From Bufo bufo (lineage: Eukaryota > Chordata > Amphibia > Anura > Bufonidae), in NCBI RefSeq assembly GCF_905171765.1, contig NC_053393.1:191359921-191423920 (forward strand): 64,000 bases of DNA, in the 5' to 3' direction. A program made the translations under genes and the position numbers. Below the pieces are notes generated by a model that was given only the letters and a program-made list of their open reading frames with translations, had not been told where the DNA came from and did not search any database. How positions within the stretch are numbered: the stretch's first letter is position 1; the number at the start of each line of letters is the position of its first letter. Below, piece after piece: positions 10,680 to 22,193 of this stretch.

Positions 10680-11790
10680 TAAAGACGAATTTTAGAAATT
10701 TAAGTCCCTGTCACCTATGCAGAGTAGGGGTTTTTCATCGCCAGAAATGGGTTAATGTCACCCACCAATGGAACAGATTATTTTTAAAAATTTCGGTCCC
10801 TGTCACCTATGCAGAGCAGGGGTTTATTTACGTAAAAAATTGTAAAATGTCAACCCAAGAATGTAAGAAAAATTTGTTAAATTTATTAACCTGTCTACTA
10901 GGTAGAGCAGGGGTCTATCACAGCCAAAACTTGTTTAATGTCACCCGAAAATGTAAAATAAAAATTTGTGAAATTTATTAAGCTGTCACCAAGGTAGAGC
11001 AGGGGTATAACACCCAAAAATTGGTTAATTTCACCCGAAAGTGTAACAGACAAATTAGTGTTTTTTTTTTTTACCTGTCTAATAGGTATAGCAGTGGTAT
11101 ATCATACCCAAAAATTGTTGACGTTCACCCAAAAATGTAACAGACAAATTTGTGAATTTTCTTAACCTGTCTACTAGGTAGAGCAGTGGTAAATAACACC
11201 CAAAAATTGGTGAATTTCACCCGAAAATGTAACAGACAAATTAGTGATTTTTTTTACCTGTCTACTAGGTATAGATGTGGAATATCACACCCAAAAATTT
11301 CTGAATTTCACCCGTAAATGTAACAGACAAATTAGTGAAATTTTTTGACCTGTCTACTAGGTATAGCAGTGGAATATCACACCCAAAAATTGGTGAATTT
11401 CACCCAAAAATTTAACAGACAAATTAGTGAATTTTTTTAACCTGTCTACTAGTTAAAGCAGTGGTATATCACACCCAAAAATTGTTGAATTTCACCCTAA
11501 AATGTAACAGACAAATTAGTGATTTTTTTAACCTGTCTACTAGGTATAGCAGAGGTATATCACACCCCAAAATTGCTGAATATCACCCGAAAATGTAACA
11601 GACAAATTAGTGATTTTTTTAACCTGTCTACTAGGTATAGCAGAGGTATATCACACCCCAAAATTGCTGAATATCACCCGAAAATGTAACAGACAAAATA
11701 GTGATTTTTTTTACTGTCTATTTTGTATAGCAGTGGTATATCACACCCAAAAATTGCTGAATTTCACCCAAAAATGTAACAGATAAATTA
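10680..11790 (-). repeat. 91-bp tandem array inside hAT-B
   Basis: About ten units share 'acctgtctactaggtatagc', 'caccc(g/a)aaaatgtaacag' and 'acaaattagtga'. The CCTGTCTAC block starts at 11166, 11257, 11349, 11441, 11532 and 11623, so the period is 91-92. On the minus strand it resembles the leader repeats directly upstream of the hAT-C transposase (39085-39345), so it is a 5' leader array of the second hAT-B unit. Confidence 0.85.
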
Positions 11791-12077
11791 GTGAAATGAC
11801 AAAATTAAATTAAATACGTACAAATAAAATAAAATAAAAAACTTGATTTATGAGGTGGAAGTCCATATGGAGTAGGAGTTTGAGGAGGGGGTGGACGTAG
11901 CGGTGTAGGTGGAAGCAGCGGTGGAGGAGGACGAGGTAGCCAACACTGGTCTTTGGTTATAATTTTTTAATTTTTTTAAATTAAGGTATACTCCAAAAGA
12001 GTGTGAAATATCCAAAATACAAGAATGAGCAATTGCGCTGTAGTATAACAATGGCTGTTAAGGCCGAATATACATGT

Positions 12078-15000
12078 CTATTCTGGACAAGGTACAGACA
12101 AGTCCTGTGGGATCCATGCCTGGTTCATTTTAATGAACGTGAGCTTGTCCACATTGGCTGTGGACAGGCAGCTGCGCTTGTTTGTGATAATGCCCCCTGC
12201 CGTGCTAAACAAATGTTCAGATAATACACTGGCTGCAGGGCAGGCCAGCACCTCCAAGGCGTAAAGGGCAAGCTCAGGCCATGTGCCCAATTTGGAGACC
12301 CAGAGGTGGAAGGGGCAGACCCGTCATTTAGTACGTGTAGGCGTGTGCACACATACTGCTCCACCATGTTGGTGAAATGCTGCCTCCTGCTAAGACGTTC
12401 CATATCAGCTGGTGGTGCTGGTTGTTGCTGCGTGCTGACAAAGCTTTTCCACATTTCGGCCATGCTAACCCTGCCTTCTGAGGTGCTGGCGGTTCCCCAG
12501 CTGGGTTGGCTACCTCTTCCTCCCTTCTGGATTCGCCTTGTGCTTCCACTGTGCCCCCGCTGTCAGGTGGGAATGCCACCAGCAGCGCGTCTACCAGTGT
12601 GCGCTTGTACTCGCGCATCTTACAATCACGCTCCAGTGACTAAAATAAGGACGGTATGTTGTCCGTGTAACGGGTATCCAGCAGCGTGGCCACCCAGTAA
12701 TCAGCACAAGTTAGAATGCGGGCAACTCGGTGGGCGTTGCGGAGACACTGCAGCATGTAATCGCTCATGTGTGCCAGGCTGCCCAGTGGCAAAGAAAAGC
12801 TGTCCTCTGTGGGAGATGTATCGTCTGTGTCCTCTGTATCCCCCCAGCCATGCACCAGTGATGGCCTGAGCTGGTCTGGGTGCCACCCAGCTGTGAACAA
12901 GGTTCCTCCTCCTCCATCTCCTCCTTCTCACCCTCTACCTCGTCATCCTCCAGAACTGTGCCCTGACTGGACAATTGTGTACCTGGCGTTTGTGGGTGCA
13001 GGAACCCACCCTCAAAGCCACTTGTAAATGACTGGCCAGAAACCCTACGAAATTATCCCTCTTCCTCCTCCTGTGCCACATCCTCTTCCATCATCGCCAG
13101 CAGCTTTTTTTTAAGGAGGCATAGAAGTGGGATGGTAACGCTGAGAACAGCCATGTTGGATGGAGTACTCGAAACAGCGCAACAAGGAACACAGGTCTCG
13201 CATGGAGCCCCAGTCATTGGTGGTAAAGTGGTGCTGTTCCGCAGAGCGACTCACCCGTCCGTGCTGCAGCTGGAACTCCACTATCGCCTGCTGCTGCTTG
13301 CACAGTCTGGCCAGCATGTGCAAGTTGGAGTTCCACTTTGTGGGCACGTCCCATATGAGGCAGTGAGCGGGAAGGCCGAAGTTACGCTGCAGTGCTGACA
13401 GGCGAGTAGCAGCAGGGTGAGTACGCTGAAAGCACGCACAGACGGCCCACACTTAATGCAGTAGCTTTGACATGTCGGGGTAATTTTTAAGGAACCTCTG
13501 CACCACCAAATTCAGCACATGCCCCAGGCAAGGGATGTGCATGAAACCGGCTAGTCCCAGAGCTGCTACAAGATTTTGCCTATTATCGCACACCACCAGG
13601 CTGGGCTTGAGGCTCACTGGCACCAACCACTCATCAGTCTGTTGTTCAAGGCCCGTCCACAGCTCCTGCGCGTGTGGGGTTTGTCCCCCAAACATATACG
13701 TTTTAAAACTGCCTGCTGTCGTTTATCCCTGGCTGTGCTGAAGTTGGTGGTGAAGGTGTTACGCTGACCGGATGAGGAGGCGATAGAGGATAAGATAGCA
13801 CAGTAGGAGGAGGAAGCAACAGGAGGCAAAGAGAAGCGCCCTGCAATCCTCGGTGGTGAAAGGACATGCACCAAACTGCTATCCGCCTCAGGCTCAGCCG
13901 CCACTGCATTTACCCAGTGTGCTGTTATGGAAATATAACGTCCCTGACCAAGCTTACTGGTCCACGTATCCGTAGTTAGGTGGACCTTGCCACAGATGGT
14001 GTTGCGCAGGGAAGGGATAGCACGCCTAGAAAAGTAGTGGCGGCTGGGCACAACGTACTGTGGGACAGCCACCACCATAAGGATTTTAAAACTCTCCGTC
14101 TCCACCAGACGGAATTACAGCATTTTAAATGACATTATTTTTGAAATGCTCGCACTCAGGGCCAGAAATCACGGGTGGGTAGGGGGGTACTTACTCTTCC
14201 GCTCTAGTGTTTGGGAGATGGAGAGCTGAACGCTTCTGTGGGACATTGTGGAGGTGCTTGGTGACCCAGGTGGTGGTGTTTCTGGCAGATCCTCTGTTTG
14301 CGGGGTGGCAGGTGCCACTGTCACTCCAGACGTGGATGAAGAGGCAAAGACTGCAGCAGAAGAGGAAGCAGGAGGAGCCAGAAACATTTCTTAGTTTTTG
14401 AGGTGTCTACTCCACTGCAGCTGGTACTTTGCACTTAGATGCCTGGTCATGCAGGTTGTGCTCAGGTTGAGAACATTTATGCCTGGCTTCAGGCTCTCAT
14501 CTTTTGCAAACCACTCGTGTCTTGTCGTCAGCACATTGTCTGAAGAACTGCCACGCCAGGGAACTCCTTGGAGCTGGCTTCGGTCCCTTCTGCAGTGAGC
14601 AGTAGCAGGCGTACTGTCTAGGGGACGGCTGCTCCGCTTTTGCACCCTGCTCCCTCTTCTGCTCTGCTGCTGGCTCTGTGCGACCACCGCCTCTTCCTCC
14701 AAACTACATAGGTCACTCGCATGACCTTGATTCCATGTGGGGTCGAGGACCTCATCGTACTCCACATCATCTTCCACCTAGTCTTCACCCCTGCCCTCCT
14801 TGTCGGTCTGCACACTTTTGAAAGCCACAGCAGTTGGCAGCTGTGTTTCGTCATCATCCGAGACATGCTGCGATGGTCCTCCCATGTACTCATCTTGAAA
14901 CATAAGTGGTTGGGCATCGGTGCAGGGATAGGTGGATGGCCCTGGGAAACCTTGCTAACAGAGTCATCAAAAAGAAGAAGAGACTGCTGTATGATTTGGG

Positions 15001-15333
15001 GCTCAGACTGCTTGGCTGATTTGCAAGGGGGTGAGGTGAAAGACTGATGGACATCGGCTGCAGATGCCAACTCTGATCTTTCAGCAAGAGACTGAGTGGG
15101 AGACAATGTGAAGGAACTGAAGGCACTGTCAGCAACCCAATCTACTATCGCCTGTACTTGTTCTGGCCTCACCATTCGTAGAGCCGCATTAGGCCCGTTT
15201 AAATACCGCTGGAGGAAGGGGTTTCACTTGTGCGTGTAGCTGGCACAGATCAACCACGTCCTCTCCCTGCAACAGGAGCGCTACCAGCAGCACCACAACC
15301 TGGGCCATGTCCCTTATTTGACGCTCTCCTCAT
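12078..15333 (-). pseudogene. hAT-B transposase pseudogene
   Basis: This full-span but broken hAT transposase starts at an ATG at 15333. Readable pieces in order: 15175-14618 (MVRPEQVQAIVDWV), 14777-14391 (acidic region and BED finger), 14105-13614 (METESFKILMVVAVPQYV, HLTTDTW), 13695-13453 (SLVVCDN, IPCLGHVLNLVVQRF), 13452-13111, 12900-12640 and 12290-12078 (LACPAASVLSEHLFS and the KMNQAWI end). Frameshifts separate the pieces. The nonsense codon at 14391-14393 and the short deletion in the BED finger near 14494-14509 are identical to those in hAT-A. The 91-bp and 18S part of the element lies downstream of its 3' end. Confidence 0.9.
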
Positions 15334-15339
15334 ATTTCT

Positions 15340-16025
15340 CAAATTTAGGATCTTGCCCTTAATGGGTGTTTTATTAATAGCAGAATAGTCTGACAGTATG
15401 TAAAGGGTGTATCTCACACGTACAGATGCAGACTAGGCCGCAATTAAAGACTTTTGCCCAAAATGGGTGTTTTATTAATAGCAGAATAAATCCACAGTAT
15501 CTAAAGTGTGTATCTCAAACATACAGATCCAGACTATGCCGAAATTAAAAAAATTTGCCCAAAATGGGTGTTTTGCTAATAGCATAATAGAACCAAAGTA
15601 TCTTAAGGGTGTATCTCACACGTACAGATGTAGACTAGGCCGCAATTAAAGTTTTTGGACCAAAATGGGTGTTTTGCTAATAGCAGAATAGAACCACAGT
15701 ATCTAAAGGGTGTATCTCACAAAAACATATGCAGCAAAGGCTGCAAAATTAAGTATTTTTCCCAAAAAGGGTATTTTTTTTAAATAACAGAATATGACTG
15801 CAGTATATAACTCTTGAATTTCACAGGTTCAGATGCAGAAAGGGCTGTAAAATTGTGTATTTTGCCCAAAAAGGGTGTTTTTTAAAACCCAGATAATTAT
15901 AGCTGTATTTCTAGCTTAAATTGCACACTGACTAATGCTGCAAAGGCACCAGATGTAGGATATTGCCAAAAAAGGGTGGTTTTTAAAAACCAGATTATTA
16001 TAGCAGCATTTCAAGCTTGGATTTG
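15340..16025 (-). repeat. 101-bp tandem array, hAT-B 5' leader
   Basis: Units with 'gcccaaaatgggtgttttat' and 'taatagcagaata' recur roughly every 100 bp, then grade into diverged units. It is the same repeat as at 2400-3290 and sits between the promoter and the transposase start. Confidence 0.8.
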
Positions 16026-16304
16026 AATGTCACAAAAGCACAGAGCTGGTGCACTGAGCTTGCATAAAATGGCCGCCACCGCCCAACTAACTAACAGACG
16101 GATAAAAGTAATTTTTCTCTGGCACTAGGCTTAGGGCAGGGTAAAAAGATTGTGCACTGCACCCACACAACTAAATCTATGTAGATCGCTGAGTTCAATT
16201 GGAGTTCTGATTAAAGATTCTGTCCTATTCTCTCCCTCACAGCAGCATCATCCTCCCCCTACACTAAGCACAGCAGAGTGATGTGCAGCGCTACCTGACT
16301 CCAG

Positions 16305-16316
16305 CTTATATAGAGG
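16305..16316 (-). promoter_or_regulatory. TATA box of hAT-B
   Basis: On the minus strand it reads CCTCTATATAAG, preceded by ATTGGCCAGTGCAGC (a reversed CCAAT box) and a hairpin, CAGCCATGCC...GGCATGGCTG. The same module occurs in hAT-C at 31185-31243, so it is a conserved element promoter. Confidence 0.65.
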
Positions 16317-16522
16317 CTGGGTCACATGCTGCACTGGCCAATCACAGCCATGCCATTAGTAGGCATGGCTGTGATGACTTCTAATGTCACACAGTTAAAC
16401 GTTTGTCGATTGGCTGCTCTGCAACCTTTCAAAGAGTGCCAAGAAATGTTCGGGTCCGGGGTCCAAAAAAGCTAAAGATCAGTACGAACCCGAACTTTAC
16501 AGTTCGGGTTCGTTGAACCCTA

Positions 16523-16530
16523 AATATAAT
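16523..16530. repeat. Right target-site duplication of hAT-B
   Basis: AATATAAT is identical to 8992-8999. Confidence 0.85.
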
Positions 16531-16916
16531 GCTATATATTCGTTTTTAGAATATTAGTCATTTTTTCCATTTGAACATATGATTCCTCCCTGCTTCTTGC
16601 TTGTGAGCCGAATTTCGCGTAAAAAAAAAAAAAAGTTAAATATAACGAATATACAAATTTGCGAATATATGACAAATATTCTACAAAATATTCACAAAAT
16701 ATCACGAATTCGAATATGAACCCTGCCGCTCATCTCAAGTTATATGTGTTTACTGGCCTTTTGCAGTACAGAAAGAAAAATATATACGCACTTCACTGTT
16801 GCAGTTATTTTTGGCAAAAGCGTTTAGTGGCCTATTTCAATACAGAAAGAAAAATATATTTGTTGCTTTTAGGGGTGTTTTAATTTGCTTTTAATTTATT
16901 TAGTTCAGCTAAAAGT
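16531..16916 (+). mobile_element. AT-rich 5' end of another hAT element
   Basis: It contains repeats of the type CGAATATAACGAATATAC and ends in 'accctgccgctcatctc'. Similar text ends the foldback MITE at 44900-45008 ('gcacctgccgctcttctc'). It leads into a basic N-terminal reading frame at 16917. hAT-B is inserted at its outer edge. Confidence 0.5.
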
Positions 16917-17045
16917 ATGTCAGACAGAGAAGTGCCAGGCAATGCACAGAGGAGGGGAAGAGGCCTAAATGTTTCTGGCGCAAGCAGAGGTCGCAGCAGA
17001 GTAAGGGGGCGTGGCAGCAGGAGTCGCAGCAAGAGGCCTGAGCTC
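16917..17045 (+). pseudogene. N-terminal fragment of a hAT-like transposase
   Basis: An ATG at 16917 opens MSDREVPGNAQRRGRG followed by an Arg/Ser/Gly-rich stretch (residues 17-43, to RSRSKRPEL). The Gly/Arg-rich start resembles the MTGRGRGRP and MKKASTKGRG starts of hAT-E and hAT-D. The reading frame then runs into the minisatellite; no catalytic domain follows, so it is a fragment. Confidence 0.45.
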
Positions 17046-18150
17046 CTGGTGTCATCTCCACACTATGTCACCTTGCCACTCCGTGGTATCCCGATGCTGC
17101 TGCTGCTGCCATCTCCACACTCCGTGTGTCACCTTGCCATTCTGTGGTCTCCTGATGCTGATGCCATATCCACACTATATCACCTTGCCACTCTGTGGTA
17201 TCCTCCTCCTGCTGCTTCCATCTCCACACTATGTCACCTTGCCACTCTGTGGTATCCGCCTGCTGCTGCCGTCAACGCCACACTATGTTGCCTTGCCACT
17301 CTGTGGTATCCTCCTGCTGCTGCTTCCATCTCCACACTGTCACCTTGCCACTCTGTGGTCTCCTGATGCTGCTGCCATTTCCACACTGTCACCTTGCCAC
17401 TCTGTGGTATCCTCTTTCTGCTGCTTCCATCTCCACACTATTTCACCTTGCCACTCTGTGGTATCGTTCTGCTGCTGCTGATGCCATCTCCACACTATGT
17501 CACCTTGCCACTCTGTGGTCTCTTAATGCTGCTGCTATCTCCACACTATTTCACCTTGCCACTCTGTGGTATACTCCTGTTGCTGCTGCCATCTCCACAC
17601 TATGTCACCTTCCACTCTGTGGTCTCCTGATGCTGCCATATCCACACTATGTCACCTTGCCACTCTGTGGTATCCTCCAGCTGCTGCAGCAATCGCTTAT
17701 GTTACCTTGCCACTCTGTGGTCTCCTGATGCTGCTGCCATATCCACACTATGTCACCTTGCCACTCTGTGGTATCCTGGTGCTGCCATCTCAACACTATG
17801 TCACCTTGCCACTCTGTGGTATCCTCCTTCTGCTGCTGCCATCGCTACACTATGTTGCTTTGCCACTCTGTGGTATCCTCCTGCTGCTGCTGTCATCTCC
17901 GCACTATGTCACCTTGCCACTCTGTGGTATCCTGATGCTGCTACTGCCATCTCCACACTATGTCACCTTGTCACTCTGTGGTATCCTCTTGCTGCTGCTG
18001 CCATCTCTACACTATGTCGCCTTGCCACTCTGTGGTCTCCTGCTGCTGCTGCTGCCATCTTCACACTATGTCACCTTGCCACTCTGTGGTCTCCTGATGC
18101 TACTGCCATATCCACACTATATCACCTTTCCACTCTGTGGTATCGCGTTT
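17046..18150 (+). repeat. Minisatellite, about 51-bp units, about twenty copies
   Basis: The unit is 'ccttgccactctgtggtatc' + 'ctcctgctgctgcc' + 'atctccacactatgtca', with lengths varying in steps of mostly 3 (number of CTG or TGC triplets). Because the unit is close to a multiple of three and lacks stops, long frames are open (for example 17566-18219). These translate to leucine-rich repeats with no domain and are a by-product of the repeat. Confidence 0.85.
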
Positions 18151-18164
18151 GGTGCGAATCAGTC

Positions 18165-18600
18165 ATGGGTCTGCACAGACGGATCCGTTCAGATAATACA
18201 ACTGTCTGCATCTGTTTGAAACGGATCTATTATCTTTAACATAGCCAAGACGGATCCATCTTGAACACCATTAAAAGTCAATGGAGGACGGATCAGTTTT
18301 CTATTGTGCCAGATTGTGTCATAGAAAACTGATCCATCCCCATTAACTTACATTGTATGTCAGAACGGATCCGTTTTGCTTAATTTCGTCTGACGGACAC
18401 CAAAACGCTGCTTGCAAAGCGCCTCCGAAGCGGAATGGAGACGGAACAGAGGCAAACTAAGGCAAAGTGATGCATTCTGTGCGGATCCTTTTCCATTCAG
18501 AATGCATTAGGGCAAAACTGATCCGTTTTAGACCGCTTGTGATAGCCCTGAACGGATTTCACAAACGGAAAGCCAAAACGCCAGTGTAAAAGTAGCCTAA
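18165..18600. mobile_element. Truncated MITE-like repeat (ACGGATC-rich)
   Basis: The stretch holds many copies of the ACGGATCCGTT and CTGATCC motifs and ends in 'cgccagtgtaaaagtagcct', the usual end of a common frog short DNA repeat. The left partner of that terminal repeat is not seen. It is non-coding. Confidence 0.55.
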
Positions 18601-20250
18601 GACAGTCAACCCCAGAAAATAGATATATTTCTTGCTTTGGAATTTACATAGTTTTATGACTCATCCACTGAGTCATCAGTGACTAACACCTATAACTTCT
18701 CATGATTGACTGAGGCTGCCTGCAAGGCACTGTAGGCAAACCTGCTGGGCCACCATTTAAGTTCATCTGATCCTCCTTCATCTTCTGATCTGTAAATTTA
18801 TGTATTTCTACCGTAAATGAAAGAGTTATATGTAAATAAAGTAAGTTATATCCTATACACATATACTGTAAATCTCAAGCACGGGCCATGTTTTTGTCAA
18901 TAAGAACAAGAACATTTCTTGGTTACCATTTCTTGGTTATGCTTTCAATGTTATTGTAAAAGTACGGATCTCCTTTAGGGTGGTACATCATAAAATATCT
19001 GCATGAAGTTTATCATTGGTGTGTACGTAAAAGATGTATTTCCAGTGCCCAACAGTGAACAATAACATGGACATCTGTTGAGCATTTAGCTACAAACTAG
19101 ACACATAAAATTTTAATTATGATCTTGTTCAGTATTTAAGACTGAACAGCGATCAACATATTTTTCATAAAGGAAGTCATGCACTACTGTCAGCTGTATT
19201 TATTACACCATGGAACATTTTAATATAATAATGCAGATGTCTTCATTCTATAAGCCCCAATGGTGCTTAAATGTAGAATTTTATTACTTTTGCCTTCGGC
19301 CAAACAATCGTATAAACCTTCTAAATTCTGATTCTTATTCTGCAGCCCAATTTTCGCATTTACTTGCTACATTTCAATATCAAGCATTACATATTTATAA
19401 CAATGAAAGTCATGCCAGGTAATTTGAATCCTTTCATCATCTTAAAAATATTTATGAGCAGGATGTAGACTTATATGTTCTCAGCATAAAATTAAACAAA
19501 ATATGTGGAAGTTAAAGACATAAAATAAACACAAATACCACATTATAGCTTAAGTTATTTACATGCGAATCACAGATTATTTTCCACTATTTCCAACAGG
19601 ATATTTGTTTCTGGTTTTATTTTCTTCAAGATATTCACTATTGTGTTTAAATTACTTCTCCTATGTGTTCTCTTAAATAGTTTGCAGTTAAATAGCACAG
19701 GGAATTACAATTGTAATGTGCAAAGTAATCACATACAGTACAACATATACTGTTTAACTGATAAGTCGTGAGTTAGTTAAATCACATATTATGCATCTGA
19801 TGGGTCAAAACTGCGAAATAGATTTTTTTTCACAGTTTTCTATAGTAGTCTAAAATCTGAAAGTTTGATAAGTTTTAGTCACTGAATATTTTTTTCGTTA
19901 TCATAAAGATATAATAGAGGTAAAGTGACAAGCGATCTTAACCGATTAGGGCACACATACTTGGTATAGATGCATGCAAAGAATCAGCATGGTTCTTATT
20001 TCTGACCAGTAAATTGTGTATATTTGAGGACCTGTCAGCTGTCCTGAAATCTATTGTAATAAATATTTGTATTTCCCATTTCTGGAATACTTTTTTCTTA
20101 AAACCATGTATTACACATCACTCCTTTATTCTTAGTGAGAGAATAGACTGACAACTTCATTTTTCAATCTGGTGCTGCATGCCCCTACACATTCTGATAC
20201 GATCAGCACTGATTTGGCAGTGGTAAACTGTAGGAAATTGTGAAATACTG
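18601..20250. other. AT-rich spacer, nothing recognised
   Basis: There is no long reading frame, tandem repeat or element end that I can identify. It may be unique host intergenic DNA. Confidence 0.5.
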
Positions 20251-20449
20251 TTGTAAGTTTATTCCTACATTTCCACAAAAAATTACACTTGCCATAAAAC
20301 TACCCCACAAGTGACCCCATTTTGGAAATAAGACACCCCAAGGTATTTCTTGATGGGCATAGTGAGTTCATGGAAGTTTTTATTTTTTGTCACAAGTTAG
20401 TGGAATATGAGACTTTGTAAGGAAAAAAATAAATAAAAAAAAAATCATC

Positions 20450-21170
20450 ATTTTCCGCTAACTTGTGACAAAAAATAAAAATTCTAGGAACTCGCCATGC
20501 CCCTCACGGAATACCTTGGGGTGTCTTCTTTCCAAAATGGGGTCACTTGTGGGGTAGTTATACTGCCCTGGCCTTTTAGGGGCCCTAATGTGTGGTAAGT
20601 AGTTTGAAATCAAAATGTGTAAAAAATGCCCTGTGAAATCCGAAAGGTGCTCTTTGGAATGTGGGCCCCTTTGCCCACCTAGGCTGCAAAAAAGTGTCAC
20701 ACATCTGGTATCGCCGTACTCAGAAGAAGTAGGGCAATGTGTTTTGGGGTGTCTTTTTACATATACCCATGCTAGGTGAGAGAAATATCTTGGCAAAAGA
20801 CAACTTTTCCCATTTTTTTATACAAAGTTGGCATTTGACCAAGATATTTATCTCACCCAGCATGGGTATATGTAAAATGACACCCCAAAACACATTCCCC
20901 AACTTCTCCTTAGTACAGCGATACCACATGTGTGACACTTTTTTGCAGCCTAGATGCGCAAAGGGGCCCACATTCCTTTTAGGAGGGCATTTTTAGACAT
21001 TTGGATTCCAGACTTCTTCTCACGCTTTAGGGCCTCTAAAATGCCAGGGCAGTATAAATACCCAACATTTGACCCCATTTTGGAAAGAAGACACCCCAAG
21101 GTATTCAATGAGGGGCATGGCGAGTTCATAGAAATTTTTTTTTTTTGCCACAAGTTAGCAGATTTTTTTT
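20450..21170. repeat. Long imperfect inverted repeat in the piggyBac 3' region
   Basis: Arms of about 340 bp are centred near 20812. Left blocks 'ataccttggggtgtcttct', 'actgccctggcctttta' and 'gtcacacatctggtatcg' recur inverted on the right as 'agaagacaccccaaggtat', 'taaaatgccagggcagt' and 'cgataccacatgtgtgac'. A further copy of the outer block follows at 21190-21330 and another precedes at 20300-20400. Confidence 0.75.
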
Positions 21171-22193
21171 TTGTTTTTTTCTCACAAAGTCTCCCTTTCC
21201 GCTAACTTGGGACAAAAATTTCAATCTTTCATGGACTCAATATGCCCCTCAGCGAATACCTTGGGGTGTCTTCTTTCCAAAATGGGGTCATTTGTGGGGT
21301 GTTTGCACTGCCCTGGCATTTGAGGGTCTCCACAATCATTACATATATGGCCAGCATTAGAAGTTTCTGCTATTCTCCTTATATTGAGCATATGGGTAAT
21401 GAGATTTTTTTTTTCCGTTCAGCCTCTGGGCTGAAAGAAAAAATGAACGGCACAGATTTCTTCATTCGCATCGATCAATGTGGATGAAAAAATCTCTGCC
21501 AAAAAAAAAAAAAAGGAGGGGAAAGGCGTCTGCCAGGACATAGGAGCTCCACCCAACATCCATACCCAATTAGCCCGTATGCCCTGGCAAACCCGATTTC
21601 TCCATTCACATCAATCGATATGGATGAATAAATCATTGCCGGGATTTTTTTATTTATTTTTTATATACAAAGTGTTTACCAAAGCATATGAACACCGCCG
21701 CCCCCTCAGCTCATATGCCTCGGCAAACGTATCTTTTACTGCAGAGGAGAAATCTCGTCTTGCAGCGCCGCATACACCGACTTTTGTCTAATCTGACAGC
21801 AGCGCAATGCTTCTGTCAGAATGCACATCAGTGCTGCAGCTAGTCGATCGGTTGGCCCACCTGGAAGGTAAAAAAAAAAAACGAAAAAACCAGGCCGCAA
21901 CGCAATAAATTTATTAACTTTATAATAACATTTGAACGGAACATATAAACTTTATTTAACTTTTTGAAAAGAACGTTAACTTTTTTGCTTACCGGTGTTT
22001 TTTTTTGTTTGTTTTTTTTACCTTTATAGGACAAACCTCTCCTTCCCCATGGGACAATGTGTAAAGCGCAAATCGCCCAAAGATGTGGCGAAGTACATTA
22101 TGCACTTTGTCCCAGGTGAAAGGAGAGGTTTGCAGCAGCTGTGAGTGAAAGGGCCTTAATAGCCCTGTGTGCCTGTCCTGTGAGATGCAATCC

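Larger units (their letters stand above)
9000..16522 (-). mobile_element. hAT-B, complete chimeric hAT element with terminal repeats and target duplication
   Basis: The left end begins TAGAGTTGAGCGGAC (9000). The right end, reverse complemented, begins TAGGGTTCAACGAAC, giving short imperfect terminal inverted repeats, flanked by an exact 8-bp duplication (AATATAAT). Read on the minus strand from 16522 the order is: promoter with TATA box, 101-bp array, transposase pseudogene (15333-12078), 3' tail, then a second leader-type array (11790-10680), three 18S rRNA-derived cassettes, a scrap of transposase C-terminus (9625-9490) and a second 3' tail ending at 9000. The segment 9225-9625 repeats 11780-12370. 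The element is thus a fusion of two family members, the second with its transposase body replaced. It moved as one unit, since only the outer ends carry the duplication. Confidence 0.85.

Noticed and set aside
10680..11790. Regularly spaced repeats as a CRISPR array
   Set aside because: There are no constant repeats with unique spacers; whole 91-bp units are repeated, the setting is eukaryotic, and no cas genes are present.
17566..18219. Long open frame with leucine-rich repeats
   Set aside because: It lies wholly in the 51-bp minisatellite, several overlapping frames are open at once, and no domain is seen. It is a by-product of the repeat.
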